From: an uncultured Algibacter sp.
Lineage (GTDB): Bacteria; Bacteroidota; Bacteroidia; Flavobacteriales; Flavobacteriaceae
Length of the DNA stretch: 64,000 nt
Reading direction: 5' to 3'
Assembly: GCF_947495925.1 (NCBI RefSeq)
Contig: NZ_CANMAU010000005.1
Span: 310,001 to 374,000 of the forward strand
The translations under genes and the position numbers were made by a program. Positions within the stretch are counted from its first letter, which is position 1, and each line of letters starts with the position of its first letter. Below are positions 46,750 through 56,180 of the stretch, one piece after another. The notes beneath the pieces are model-generated. The model searched no databases. It was not told the origin of the DNA and worked only from the letters and a program-made list of their open reading frames with translations.

Positions 46750-47230
46750 AATTTAAAAAATATTTATTGATAGTTGGTTAAAATACACGACTAATAATGC
46801 AAAAACATAATCAATAAGGTCAAGAAAACCAGTATACATTAATCTCAAAAAAGTAGAAGAAAGGGCGAACTGTATGCTTAAAAATAGTTAAATCTCTGTT
46901 AATCAAGAAATTATTGATAAACTATTTGATTCCGAAATATCTAATGAATTTATATCCAGTCTATTAGGCATGCAAGGGCTATTTCCTAGATAACTTTAAA
47001 TCCTAATCTTGGTCCATTTTTATTGCATTCAAAAAAGCAATTGCTGCTTTTCGATGATTAACTAGCCTTAAAATCAAAGGCATAACATCTGTTTTTTAAT
47101 CCCAATGGATATACCAATCTTTTAGTCTTTAAAGGAAGTAAGCCCAATGTTAAAAAAACAATCAAACTATTCTTAAATTATTTTCGAATCAAATAAATAT
47201 TGCTACTTTTAAAATCTCAAAAAATATACT
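46750..47230. other. Intergenic region with possible gene remnant
   Basis: About 480 bp between divergent genes. At 46892-46992 a plus-strand frame without a start codon reads VNQEIIDKLFDSEISNEFIS and ends GLFPR-stop, which looks like a lost gene tail. Promoters of the two divergent genes must also lie here; I see no clear consensus boxes. Confidence 0.35.
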
Positions 47231-47737
47231 ATGGCTAATATCACATTGGGAGGAACACCCGTAAAAACATCAGGAGAATTACCTAAAATAGGCTCTGAAT
47301 TACAAAACTTTGAATTGGTTGCTATTGACTTATCTACCAAAACACTAAAAGATTTTGAAGGCGGTAAATTGCTTTTAAATATTTTCCCTAGTGTAAACAC
47401 TGGAGTGTGTTCGGCATCGGTAAGACAGTTTAATACAGAAGCGAGTGAATTAGAGAACACTAAAGTACTATGTATTTCGAGAGACCTGCCCTTTTCTCAA
47501 GATCAATTCTGTGCTGCCGAAGGCTTAGATAATGTTATCATGCTATCCGATTTTAAAACTGGTGATTTTGGAAAAAACAACGGTTTAATTTTTGAAACCG
47601 GTGGTTTTAGCGGTTTGCTTTCAAGAAGCGTTATTGTTGTAGATGCCCAAGGCAAAGTAATCTACACAGAACAAGTTCCCGAAACTGGTGAAGAGCCAAA
47701 TTATAAAGCTGCCTTAGAAGCGCTTTACAATGCATAA
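47231..47737 (+). CDS. tpx: Thiol peroxidase
   Basis: 168 residues. Atypical 2-Cys peroxiredoxin of the Tpx group: LGGTPVKTSGELPKIGSELQ at the N-terminus, peroxidatic Cys in NTGVCSASVRQF, resolving Cys in CISRDLPFSQDQFC. It reduces lipid and alkyl hydroperoxides, using thioredoxin. The next gene overlaps its end by 8 bp. Confidence 0.95.
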   Translation: MANITLGGTPVKTSGELPKIGSELQNFELVAIDLSTKTLKDFEGGKLLLNIFPSVNTGVCSASVRQFNTEASELENTKVLCISRDLPFSQDQFCAAEGLDNVIMLSDFKTGDFGKNNGLIFETGGFSGLLSRSVIVVDAQGKVIYTEQVPETGEEPNYKAALEALYNA

Positions 47738-48098
47738 AAAAGAACCTTTTTTTGTTAACCGATTAAAAAGTGTAGGGTACGCCTTTAAAGGTGCGCTTTT
47801 GCTTTTAAAAACTGAGGCCAGCATTAAAGTGCAATTTGTTATTGCACTGATTGTAATTGCTGCAGGGTTTTATTTCCAAATTTCTTCAAATGAATGGATT
47901 TTACAACTCTTAGCCATTGGTTTGGTAATGAGTATGGAAGGTATGAATACCGCCATTGAAGAAATTGCCAATTTTATCCATCCAAAACGTCATAACAAAA
48001 TAGGTTTAATCAAAGATATAGCTGCAGGGGCTGTTTTTATAGCCTCTGTATTTGCTTCAATCATTGGACTTATAATATATCTCCCAAAGATTTTTTAA
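47730..48098 (+). CDS. dgkA: Diacylglycerol kinase family membrane protein (DgkA/UdpK type)
   Basis: 122 residues with three membrane helices. Motifs: RLKSVGYAFKGALLLLKTEA, MEGMNTAIEEIANF (catalytic Glu and Asn) and IKDIAAGAVFIASVFA. In Gram-negatives it recycles diacylglycerol; the undecaprenol kinase variant is an alternative. It overlaps tpx by 8 bp. Confidence 0.9.
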   Translation: MHKKEPFFVNRLKSVGYAFKGALLLLKTEASIKVQFVIALIVIAAGFYFQISSNEWILQLLAIGLVMSMEGMNTAIEEIANFIHPKRHNKIGLIKDIAAGAVFIASVFASIIGLIIYLPKIF

Positions 48099-48210
48099 AA
48101 TACTAATACTTTTAGGATAAACGTTAGTAATTTGTATTTTTGTTGCATTGTGAAAACAATCCAATCAAGAACATATTTTCTGTTTCTTAATTTGAATCAA
48201 CAAACCTTTA

Positions 48211-50601
48211 ATGGCCAAGCGTAAACCCAAAACAAAAAAAGCACCTAGAAAAAAAATAAAGGCTCCTAGCTTTAAACTATCAAGTCAACAAAAACTTGTT
48301 TTAGGCAGTTTTTTGATTATTATTGGTTTACTTCTATTTACAGCATTTATTTCCTTTTTGTTTACTGGTGAAGCCGATCAAAGTACTTTGACTGAATTTG
48401 GTTCTAGAGATGTAAAAACTAAAAATTGGTTAAGTAAATCAGGAGCTTGGTTAAGTGACTTTTTTATCCAAAGAGGGTTTGGAGTCTCTTCGTTTATATT
48501 TTCAGGACTCGTTTTTCTTTCTGGGGTATATGTATTAATGAACTTAAGTCGGCTTAAACTTTTTAAACACTGGTTCTGGGGGATTTTAATTATTATTTGG
48601 CTATCTATTTTATTAGGCTTTTTAGGAAATTACAATGCCATTCTTGGGGGTACTATTGGTTTTGAAATTAACACATACTTACAAGATTATATAGGTAAAA
48701 TAGGAACGGCTCTTTTATTATTATTTGGCCTTATTACTTACCTAGCCATACGATTTAAAGTTACTTTCGAAAGTATTCAACGTGTTTTTAAATCTACAAA
48801 AAAGGATCTTAAAAATGAGCTTTCAGATTTAAAAGAAGAGCTTATTGTACCACTTGATAACAATTTATCGGAAGAAGCAGAAGCCATTAAATATGCTTAT
48901 GAAATTCCTCTAGAGAATAAAAAAACAGAACACAAAGAGGATAAAAAATTAGACATAAAACCGTCTTTAACAGAAGTTAAAGTTACTGAACCTGAAGTTA
49001 AAGAAGAAGAACCAGAATTAGAAATAAAAGTAGAAGATGTCAAGGAAGAGATTTCAGAAACTAATAATCTAGCCAATAAATTGGTTGAAGACTTTGGACA
49101 GTTTGACCCAACTCTTGAACTTGCAAAATATCAATTTCCAACTCTAGATTTATTAAAAAAATACAATACCGAAGGGATTAAAATTAATCAAGAAGAGCTT
49201 GAGGAAAACAAAAATAGAATTGTTGATACCCTTAGTAATTACAAAATAGGTATTTCGAGCATAAAAGCCACTATTGGTCCCACAGTTACTTTATATGAAA
49301 TTGTACCAGAAGCGGGTATTAGAATTTCAAAAATTAAAAACTTAGAAGATGATATTGCTTTATCATTATCTGCCTTAGGCATACGTATAATTGCTCCAAT
49401 TCCAGGGAAGGGAACTATAGGTATTGAGGTTCCTAATAAGAATTCTACTATCGTTTCTATGCGATCTGTGATTGCCTCTAAGAAGTTCCAAACCTCTGAA
49501 ATGCAATTACCTATTGCTTTAGGAAAAACTATTAGCAATGAAACTTTTGTTGTCGACCTTGCAAAAATGCCACACTTGCTTATGGCAGGAGCTACTGGCC
49601 AAGGTAAATCGGTTGGTTTAAACGCCGTATTAACCTCTTTGTTATACAAAAAGCATCCAGCAGAAGTTAAGTTTATTTTAGTTGATCCTAAAAAAGTTGA
49701 GTTAACTCTATTTAATAAGATTGAACGCCATTATTTAGCAAAACTTCCAGATAGCGAGGATGCCATAATAACGGACAACACAAAGGTTATCAATACTTTA
49801 AATTCGCTTTGTATTGAAATGGATAACCGTTATGAGCTTTTAAAAAATGCTTTCTGTAGAAACATAGCTGAGTATAATTCGAAGTTTAAAGCTAGAAAGC
49901 TAAACCCAAATGATGGTCACCAGTTTTTACCTTATATTGTTTTAGTTGTTGATGAGTTTGCTGATTTAATTATGACTGCAGGAAAGGAAGTAGAAACTCC
50001 AATTGCGCGTTTAGCGCAGTTAGCACGAGCTATAGGTATACATCTGATCATTGCTACCCAACGACCATCGGTTAACGTAATCACTGGTATTATAAAAGCA
50101 AACTTTCCGGCCAGAATAGCTTTTAGGGTAACTTCCAAGATAGATTCCCGTACCATTTTAGATGGTTCTGGAGCAGATCAACTAATCGGTCGTGGAGATA
50201 TGCTGTATACGCAAGGTAATGATTTAATTCGTGTGCAATGCGCATTTGTAGACACACCTGAAGTTGAAAAAATAACAGATTACATTGGTTCTCAAAAAGC
50301 TTACCCAGACGCTTATTTGTTACCTGAGTATGTCGGTGAAGAGAGTGGCACAAGTCTTGATATAGACATTTCAGATCGAGATAAACTTTTTAAAGATGCC
50401 GCCATTGTTATAGTAACAGCGCAGCAAGGGTCTGCATCTTTATTACAACGAAAACTAAAATTAGGATACAATCGAGCTGGGAGGTTAATAGACCAATTAG
50501 AAGCTGCAGGAATTGTTGGACCGTTTGAAGGTAGTAAAGCCAGACAGGTTTTAATTCCAGATTTATTAGCTTTAGATCAGCATTTAGAAAATGAAATATA
50601 A
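48211..50601 (+). CDS. ftsK: DNA translocase FtsK/SpoIIIE
   Basis: 796 residues. Four N-terminal membrane helices (about residues 25-185) anchor it at the septum; an acidic Glu/Lys-rich linker runs to about residue 290. The motor domain has Walker A GATGQGKSVG at about 458 and Walker B VLVVDEFADLIM; the C-terminal gamma winged helix (GSASLLQRKLKLGYNRAGRL) reads KOPS-like sites. It pumps chromosome ends at division. The LolA-like gene begins at its end. Confidence 0.96.
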   Translation: MAKRKPKTKKAPRKKIKAPSFKLSSQQKLVLGSFLIIIGLLLFTAFISFLFTGEADQSTLTEFGSRDVKTKNWLSKSGAWLSDFFIQRGFGVSSFIFSGLVFLSGVYVLMNLSRLKLFKHWFWGILIIIWLSILLGFLGNYNAILGGTIGFEINTYLQDYIGKIGTALLLLFGLITYLAIRFKVTFESIQRVFKSTKKDLKNELSDLKEELIVPLDNNLSEEAEAIKYAYEIPLENKKTEHKEDKKLDIKPSLTEVKVTEPEVKEEEPELEIKVEDVKEEISETNNLANKLVEDFGQFDPTLELAKYQFPTLDLLKKYNTEGIKINQEELEENKNRIVDTLSNYKIGISSIKATIGPTVTLYEIVPEAGIRISKIKNLEDDIALSLSALGIRIIAPIPGKGTIGIEVPNKNSTIVSMRSVIASKKFQTSEMQLPIALGKTISNETFVVDLAKMPHLLMAGATGQGKSVGLNAVLTSLLYKKHPAEVKFILVDPKKVELTLFNKIERHYLAKLPDSEDAIITDNTKVINTLNSLCIEMDNRYELLKNAFCRNIAEYNSKFKARKLNPNDGHQFLPYIVLVVDEFADLIMTAGKEVETPIARLAQLARAIGIHLIIATQRPSVNVITGIIKANFPARIAFRVTSKIDSRTILDGSGADQLIGRGDMLYTQGNDLIRVQCAFVDTPEVEKITDYIGSQKAYPDAYLLPEYVGEESGTSLDIDISDRDKLFKDAAIVIVTAQQGSASLLQRKLKLGYNRAGRLIDQLEAAGIVGPFEGSKARQVLIPDLLALDQHLENEI

Positions 50602-50611
50602 TTTTAAAAAT

Positions 50612-51247
50612 ATGAAAAAAGTACTTACCATATTATTAATCACGTGCTCCGCAATCAACTTCGCGCAAGACAAAGCTAAAACCCTTTTAAACGAAGTTTC
50701 AGAAAAAGTTAGAAGTTATAATAATATTGCATTAGACTTTAAATACACTCTTGAAAATATTTCAGAAAACATTAAACAAGAAACAAAAGGAGATGTGGTA
50801 ATGCAAGGTGACAAATACAGACTAAACATTTTAGGAGTAACGAGATTGTTTGATGGCAAATCACTTTATAGCATCAGTACAGAAGATGAAGAAGTTAGTA
50901 TTACTTCAAATATAGACGAAGACAGCAACAGGATAACCCCAAGTAAAATGTTATCTTTTTATGAAGACGGATACACATATATGCTTGATATTAAGCAAGA
51001 TGTTAACGGAAGAAAAATTCAATATGTAAAACTCACGCCCATTGATTCGGATTCTGAAATAGAAAACATATTATTAGGTATTGATGCACAGACAAAACAT
51101 ATTTATAATTTAATACAGGTTGGTAAAAATGGTACGAAAACAACATTAACTGTTAATTCTTTTGAAACAAACCAACCGTTACCTAAAACTTTATTTACTT
51201 TTGATGCCGACAAATACAAAGATTATTACATCAATAATCTCGATTAA
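50612..51247 (+). CDS. LolA-like outer-membrane lipoprotein carrier protein
   Basis: About 211 residues from ATG 50612, just after the ftsK stop (50599-50601); an ATG at 50591 inside ftsK would put a charged stretch before the signal peptide and is less likely. Signal peptide MKKVLTILLITCSAINFAQ, then the LolA-type half-barrel (YNNIALDFKYTLENISENIK, KGDVVMQGDKYRLNILGVTR, PKTLFTFDADKYKDYYI). It should ferry lipoproteins across the periplasm. Same operon as ftsK and the LptF/G gene. Confidence 0.85.
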   Translation: MKKVLTILLITCSAINFAQDKAKTLLNEVSEKVRSYNNIALDFKYTLENISENIKQETKGDVVMQGDKYRLNILGVTRLFDGKSLYSISTEDEEVSITSNIDEDSNRITPSKMLSFYEDGYTYMLDIKQDVNGRKIQYVKLTPIDSDSEIENILLGIDAQTKHIYNLIQVGKNGTKTTLTVNSFETNQPLPKTLFTFDADKYKDYYINNLD

Positions 51248-51255
51248 TTTAAAGT

Positions 51256-53289
51256 GTGAAAATATTAGATCGGTACATATTAACCTCCTATCTTAAAACT
51301 TTTATCAGCGTGTTTCTTATTCTCATGCTGATATTTATTTTACAAACCATTTGGTTGTACATTAAAGAATTAGCAGGAAAAGATTTAGATATCATAGTTA
51401 TTGTAAAGTTTTTGGTATACTTTATGCCTAAGCTAATCCCTTTGGTAGTGCCGCTTACTATCTTATTAGCCTCTATTATGGTATTTGGTAGCTTTGCTGA
51501 AAACTATGAATTTGCTGCTATGAAATCTACTGGAATTTCATTAAGGCGTGCTATGTCTGGCCTCAGTATTTTTATTGTTGTTTTGGGTGTTATTACATTC
51601 TTCTTTTCAAATAACGTTATTCCTTGGGCAGAGCTTAACTCGTACAACCTAAGAAGAAATATCGCGAAATTAAAACCTGCTATGCTACTCGCAGAGGGGC
51701 AATTTAATGAGGTAGGTACCTATAATATAAAATTTGCAGACAAAAGCGGTGATAGAGATCAATTTTTAGAGGATGTAACGATACATGTTAAAGGCAGTGA
51801 TGGTAGAACAAACGCTACAGTAATTAAATCTAAATCAGGAGAGCTGGCTAGCGAAAAAGACTCTAATGTTTTAAAGCTTATTTTATTGGACGGTTATTAT
51901 TACAGTGACCTATCTCCGAAAAAGGCAAGCGCAAAGAAAAAGAAACCGTTTATTAAAAGTGCATTTGAGAAAAAGATTATCAATATAGATTTATCAAAAT
52001 TGAATGATGTTGATTTTGATGAACAATCTCAAACCGACAAGTACAACATGCTTAATGTAGTTGGCTTGAACATTACCATTGACTCACTTGTAAAGCAAAG
52101 TGAAAATGCCCATAGTGCTTTTTCGAAGAACTTACAACAACGCTCTGGTTTTTCTAGGTTTAATAAAAAAATAGTACGAGGCTCTAAATTTCAAGCATCT
52201 AAAAATAAAACGTCAAAAGAGGATAAAGTTTATTCTGGCGATCTTCTTAACATTTTTGAAACTAAGGATAAAATACAATTAGTTGATCTCGCTACAAAAT
52301 CCTTAAGAAGTTCGAAACAAATTATTACATCTAAGGAGACCACCATTAAGAATTCCAAAGCATGGTTAAATAGGCACATTATTTCATTTCATGAAAAATT
52401 TGCCTTAGGTTTTGCTTGTGTCATTCTATTTTTTGTGGGTGCTCCATTAGGTGCACTTATCAGAAAAGGCGGTATTGGCTTACCCATGGTGATTGCGATA
52501 GTATTGTTTTTAACCTACCATTTTATCGGAATTTTTGCTACTAACAGTGCTAAAAGTGATGGGTTCAATCCCATATTTGCAAGCTGGTTTTCCACATTAG
52601 TAATGCTCCCTCTTGGAATCTTTTTAACCAAAAGAGCAACAGCAGATCGTGGGTTGTTTGAAGGACAAGGTGTTTTGGAGCCACTTAAAAAATTATTTGG
52701 TATTAAGAAAGTTAGCATCGATCCAGATGAGACTAAGTACACAAGTGATTCTGAACATTATGAAACACTTAGCAACTACGATAATAATAAACTTATAGAC
52801 ATTATTAAAAATTACCGAGAATATGATTACTCAATTGCCTATAAAAACACTGCATTAGGTATTTTAAATCATAGAGGTATAACCAATCAACAGCTAAAAT
52901 TCGCTGGGCATTTCACTAATCAGAAATATGAAGAGTCCATACGATTAAAAAATAGATTTGATGAAGATTCGCAATTGGCATGTATACTATATATTATTTT
53001 CGCTGCTTTTGCCTTACCTGGTCGAATTTTAGAAAACAATGGTTACGATTTCATCGGTAATATTTTGTTTACCATTGGTATTATCGTTGGTATTCTTTTT
53101 TTCTTTGCTTTAATAAGGTCTTTTATAAGTAGTTCCATATTTAACAAGCATATTGGTAAGGAGTCCATACCAAATTCCATATTGTTTATTCTAGTAGGAC
53201 TCCCTCTCTATTTTATCATTTACCTGTACCAAAAGAAAAAAACAAACAAGGATTTACATTTAAACAATGAAATAAAAAAAACGGCATAG
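51256..53289 (+). CDS. LptF/LptG-family permease with long C-terminal extension
   Basis: 677 residues starting at a GTG (51256-51258), 8 bp after the LolA gene stop. The N-terminal half is the YjgP/YjgQ permease: MKILDRYILTSYLKTFISVF, PLVVPLTILLASIMVFG, a periplasmic jellyroll, then SFHEKFALGFACVILFFVGAPLG. The extra C-terminal part (from about residue 480) has an acidic linker and about three more membrane helices, not found in the E. coli proteins (about 360 residues). It belongs to the LPS export machinery of the inner membrane. Confidence 0.88.
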   Translation: MKILDRYILTSYLKTFISVFLILMLIFILQTIWLYIKELAGKDLDIIVIVKFLVYFMPKLIPLVVPLTILLASIMVFGSFAENYEFAAMKSTGISLRRAMSGLSIFIVVLGVITFFFSNNVIPWAELNSYNLRRNIAKLKPAMLLAEGQFNEVGTYNIKFADKSGDRDQFLEDVTIHVKGSDGRTNATVIKSKSGELASEKDSNVLKLILLDGYYYSDLSPKKASAKKKKPFIKSAFEKKIINIDLSKLNDVDFDEQSQTDKYNMLNVVGLNITIDSLVKQSENAHSAFSKNLQQRSGFSRFNKKIVRGSKFQASKNKTSKEDKVYSGDLLNIFETKDKIQLVDLATKSLRSSKQIITSKETTIKNSKAWLNRHIISFHEKFALGFACVILFFVGAPLGALIRKGGIGLPMVIAIVLFLTYHFIGIFATNSAKSDGFNPIFASWFSTLVMLPLGIFLTKRATADRGLFEGQGVLEPLKKLFGIKKVSIDPDETKYTSDSEHYETLSNYDNNKLIDIIKNYREYDYSIAYKNTALGILNHRGITNQQLKFAGHFTNQKYEESIRLKNRFDEDSQLACILYIIFAAFALPGRILENNGYDFIGNILFTIGIIVGILFFFALIRSFISSSIFNKHIGKESIPNSILFILVGLPLYFIIYLYQKKKTNKDLHLNNEIKKTA

Positions 53290-53425
53290 TTATTCTTTTA
53301 GCCCTTTATTACTTGCCTTATTTAATTTCAAATAACCCTGCATATTCTTTATTGCAACATTTTTTTAATTAAAAAATTAAGAAGGACTTAAGATAGAATT
53401 ATACAGAATCTTTTAAAATAAGCAA

Positions 53426-53433
53426 TATCTTTG
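53426..53433 (+). promoter_or_regulatory. -7 box (TATCTTTG) before ribB
   Basis: TATCTTTG matches the Bacteroidetes -7 consensus and ends 4 bp before the first possible ATG (53438). Transcription would therefore begin at or after that ATG, which favours a downstream start (53453) or a leaderless message. Confidence 0.5.
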
Positions 53434-53437
53434 CATA

Positions 53438-54598
53438 ATGATGGCAAATACTATGACTACAAAAAGCACTCAAGAGTTTAAACTGAATACCATTAGCGAA
53501 GCTATTGATGATATTAGAAACGGTAAAGTAATTATTGTTGTAGATGATGAAAATCGTGAAAATGAAGGTGATTTTTTAGCCGCAGCTGATAAGGTTACAC
53601 CAGAAATGATAAACTTCATGGCCACGCACGGTAGAGGACTTATTTGCGCACCATTGACTGAAAACCGATGCAAGGAATTGGAATTAAATATGATGGTTCG
53701 AAACAATACCGATCCTATGGAAACGGCATTTACCGTATCGGTAGATTTACGCGGTAAAGGTGTTACTACAGGAATTTCTGCAAGTGATAGAGCACAAACT
53801 GTTAAAGCGCTCATAGATCATGACACTAAGCCTTTTGAATTAGCAAGACCCGGACATATATTTCCTTTAGTTGCTAAAGAAGGTGGTGTTTTACGAAGAA
53901 CAGGACATACAGAAGCGGCTATTGATTTTGCGCGTTTGGCAGGGTTAAATCCGGCCGGAGTTATTGTTGAAATCATGAATGAAGATGGTTCAATGGCTCG
54001 TCTTCCTCAATTAATGGAGGTTGCAAAAAAATTAGATTTAAAGATTGTTTCCATAGAAGACTTGGTTGCATATAGAATGCAACATGACTCCTTAATTCAG
54101 AAAAAAGAAGACTTTCAGGTTGAAACTCGTTTTGGAAGTTTTAGATTAAGAGCCTACAAGCAAACCACTAACAATCAAGTTCATATAGCACTCACAAAAG
54201 GACATTGGAAAGACAATGAGGATGTGCTAACACGTATAAACTCCACGTTGTTTAATAACGATATTTTGGGTACACTAACTAATAATGCTGATAAGCAATT
54301 AGACGATATGTTTAGTGTTATTAATAAAGCAGGCAAAGGCGCGATAATCTTTATAAATCAAGAATCTCAATCTATGAATATTTTGAGCCGCTTAGGGTAT
54401 TTAAAGGAAAATCAAGTTTTAAATTCGGTTGCAAAGGCTCCAAAAATCAATATGGATAATAGAGATTTTGGTATTGGTGCACAAATATTACATGACTTGA
54501 ATATACATAAATTGAGGTTAATTTCTAACACCAAACAAACCAAACGTGTTGGCTTGATTGGCTATGGCTTAGAAATTGTAGATTATGTAAATTATTAA
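53438..54598 (+). CDS. ribB: 3,4-dihydroxy-2-butanone 4-phosphate synthase with degenerate GTP cyclohydrolase II-like domain
   Basis: Up to 386 residues; the promoter position suggests that Met6 (53453) is the real start. The RibB domain is complete: VVDDENRENEGDFLAAADKV, ATHGRGLICAPLT, and the RTGHTEAAIDFARLAGL motif with catalytic His and Glu. It makes the four-carbon precursor of riboflavin from ribulose 5-phosphate. Residues from about 209 on resemble RibA but lack the Zn-binding Cys cluster (here INSTLFNNDILGTLTNNADK), so this part cannot act as GTP cyclohydrolase II. A separate ribA must exist. Confidence 0.92.
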   Translation: MMANTMTTKSTQEFKLNTISEAIDDIRNGKVIIVVDDENRENEGDFLAAADKVTPEMINFMATHGRGLICAPLTENRCKELELNMMVRNNTDPMETAFTVSVDLRGKGVTTGISASDRAQTVKALIDHDTKPFELARPGHIFPLVAKEGGVLRRTGHTEAAIDFARLAGLNPAGVIVEIMNEDGSMARLPQLMEVAKKLDLKIVSIEDLVAYRMQHDSLIQKKEDFQVETRFGSFRLRAYKQTTNNQVHIALTKGHWKDNEDVLTRINSTLFNNDILGTLTNNADKQLDDMFSVINKAGKGAIIFINQESQSMNILSRLGYLKENQVLNSVAKAPKINMDNRDFGIGAQILHDLNIHKLRLISNTKQTKRVGLIGYGLEIVDYVNY

Positions 54599-54602
54599 AA
54601 TC

Positions 54603-55727
54603 CTATTTAACTATTAGCTTCCTAGAGAATGTATGATTATCTATATCAATACGCAAAAGATACATCCCAGACTTAAGACCTTCAACATTCAATTGATTCA
54701 CCCGATTAGTAGACATTACCTTCTCCCCTAATATATTAAATAGCTCAACCTCGTTAATGGTTCCGGCAGATTTTATATTTACCACTGTTGAAACAGGATT
54801 CGGAAATACTTTAAAACTACCTGCCCCAAAAGTGCTAGTACTCAATGGGTCTGCCATAGAATAGGTCGTCTCCTCTTTATATTCAGGAATCCACTTATCC
54901 ATTCCTACGTCCCAATTTTCATAAGTAAAAACACTCCTATTCCCATTATTATATTCACTCAAAGCTCTATCACTATCTTCCCAACTACTGCCATTCCAAT
55001 TCTGACTCAACTGTTCTGTTTGAAGAAGTCCCATGTAGGTGTAGTTAGTTTTTTCTGAATTATCCCAGCCACTGCCATTCCATGTTTCACCAAAATCTTC
55101 TTCTGGCAAATCATTCATGTTATAACTTCTCATTATACGTTCTTCAACTTCCCACATTCCACCACCAGAATTCCACTCACTAAACAAACCTTTCGATGCC
55201 AAACCATTTGTATACGATATTTCTAATTTATCTTCATTAACCCAAGTACTCATTCCCTCATCCCATGTTTGATCAATCTGTACTGTCATATCTAAGCCAT
55301 TATACTCATAGTATACTTTAGAGCTATTCTGATACTCCATGGTTAAGAGGTTATAGGTTTGCCTGGTTTCTTCCATTAAATTATTTGAACCGTTGTAGTA
55401 GACATACATAACCTTGTACCCATTTATCCACTCCATTGAAGAATCATTCCAAAATTGCTGAACACTTAAGGTTATGTTGTTATTAGAATCGTAAGTCTTT
55501 GTAGTTTGATAAATCATTTCCATACTTGGAATCTGATATCCGATTATCTTTGTTTCCTTATTACCTCCGTTATCATAACTATACTGCTCGGTAACGTCGT
55601 GTTTCCAGGTTGAGGGAGTTTCATTAGTATCCCACGAATAAATTTTCTTAACCTCTAATTTGTAAGTCTGAGAAAAACTAAACAGTGAGATTAAAATGAA
55701 TGTTGAAAAAAAATAGAAATGTTTCAT
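54603..55727 (-). CDS. Secreted T9SS sorting-domain protein with W-N repeats
   Basis: About 374 residues from ATG 55727; an upstream ATG at 55769 would place 14 extra residues before the signal peptide. Signal peptide MKHFYFFSTFILISLFSFSQ. The mature part consists of repeated units of about 30-40 residues with a W-N-x-x-x-x-W-x-N/D-x pattern and Tyr-rich strands (for example QNWNGSSWEDSDR, ETWNGSGWDNSEK, QFWNDSSMEWINGYK). The end (FKVFPNPVSTVVNIKSAGTI to NHTFSRKLIVK) is a type A T9SS sorting domain. Function unknown; a surface or adhesin-like role is possible. Confidence 0.75.
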   Translation of the reverse strand: MKHFYFFSTFILISLFSFSQTYKLEVKKIYSWDTNETPSTWKHDVTEQYSYDNGGNKETKIIGYQIPSMEMIYQTTKTYDSNNNITLSVQQFWNDSSMEWINGYKVMYVYYNGSNNLMEETRQTYNLLTMEYQNSSKVYYEYNGLDMTVQIDQTWDEGMSTWVNEDKLEISYTNGLASKGLFSEWNSGGGMWEVEERIMRSYNMNDLPEEDFGETWNGSGWDNSEKTNYTYMGLLQTEQLSQNWNGSSWEDSDRALSEYNNGNRSVFTYENWDVGMDKWIPEYKEETTYSMADPLSTSTFGAGSFKVFPNPVSTVVNIKSAGTINEVELFNILGEKVMSTNRVNQLNVEGLKSGMYLLRIDIDNHTFSRKLIVK

Positions 55728-56116
55728 GATTAATAGCTTTAAGTTAAAATATAAATTATCATTAATCAAAATGAACGCATCATTTTGATAGAATTATATG
55801 CTGAAACAGGTAGCTATTACATACATAAAATCATTTAAAAACTAGAATAAAATAAGATGGAGCGGTTCTAAAACGTAATGAAATTGTTAACTACCGTCAT
55901 GCTATTAATTGATTACATATTATATAAAACAACAAACATTTTCATTGTTTCATATTGCAGAGAGTTTAATCTGTAATCTGTTTAAAGATACTAAATTAAT
56001 TAATAATTTAAAAGAATTAAACTACAAAAATCATCTTAAACAATTAAAATACAGTGATTTATATTATATTCAAAATATAAACCACATAAGAAGAAATAGG
56101 AATCATTACTAAAAAA
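55728..56116. other. Intergenic region
   Basis: About 390 bp, very AT-rich. It must include the promoter of the T9SS gene. A 67-codon plus-strand frame at 55909-56112 is rich in Ile, Asn, Lys and Tyr as random AT-rich sequence is, and has no recognisable domain. I do not call it. Confidence 0.45.
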
Positions 56117-56155
56117 ACACCCTAACAAGCCAAAGTGTATGGTTCATTAGGGTGT
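56115..56155 (-). terminator. Terminator after the DegT-type aminotransferase gene
   Basis: ACACCCTAA (56117-56125) and TTAGGGTGT (56147-56155) form a hairpin; reading on the minus strand it is followed by TTTTTT. It is correctly placed after the 56181-57374 gene. Confidence 0.75.
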
Positions 56156-56180
56156 ATTTCTAATTCCTGTATTATCTAGA

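Noticed and set aside
55909-56112. 67-codon plus-strand open frame
   Set aside because: Composition (Ile, Asn, Lys, Tyr) is that of random AT-rich sequence, no start context, no recognisable family.
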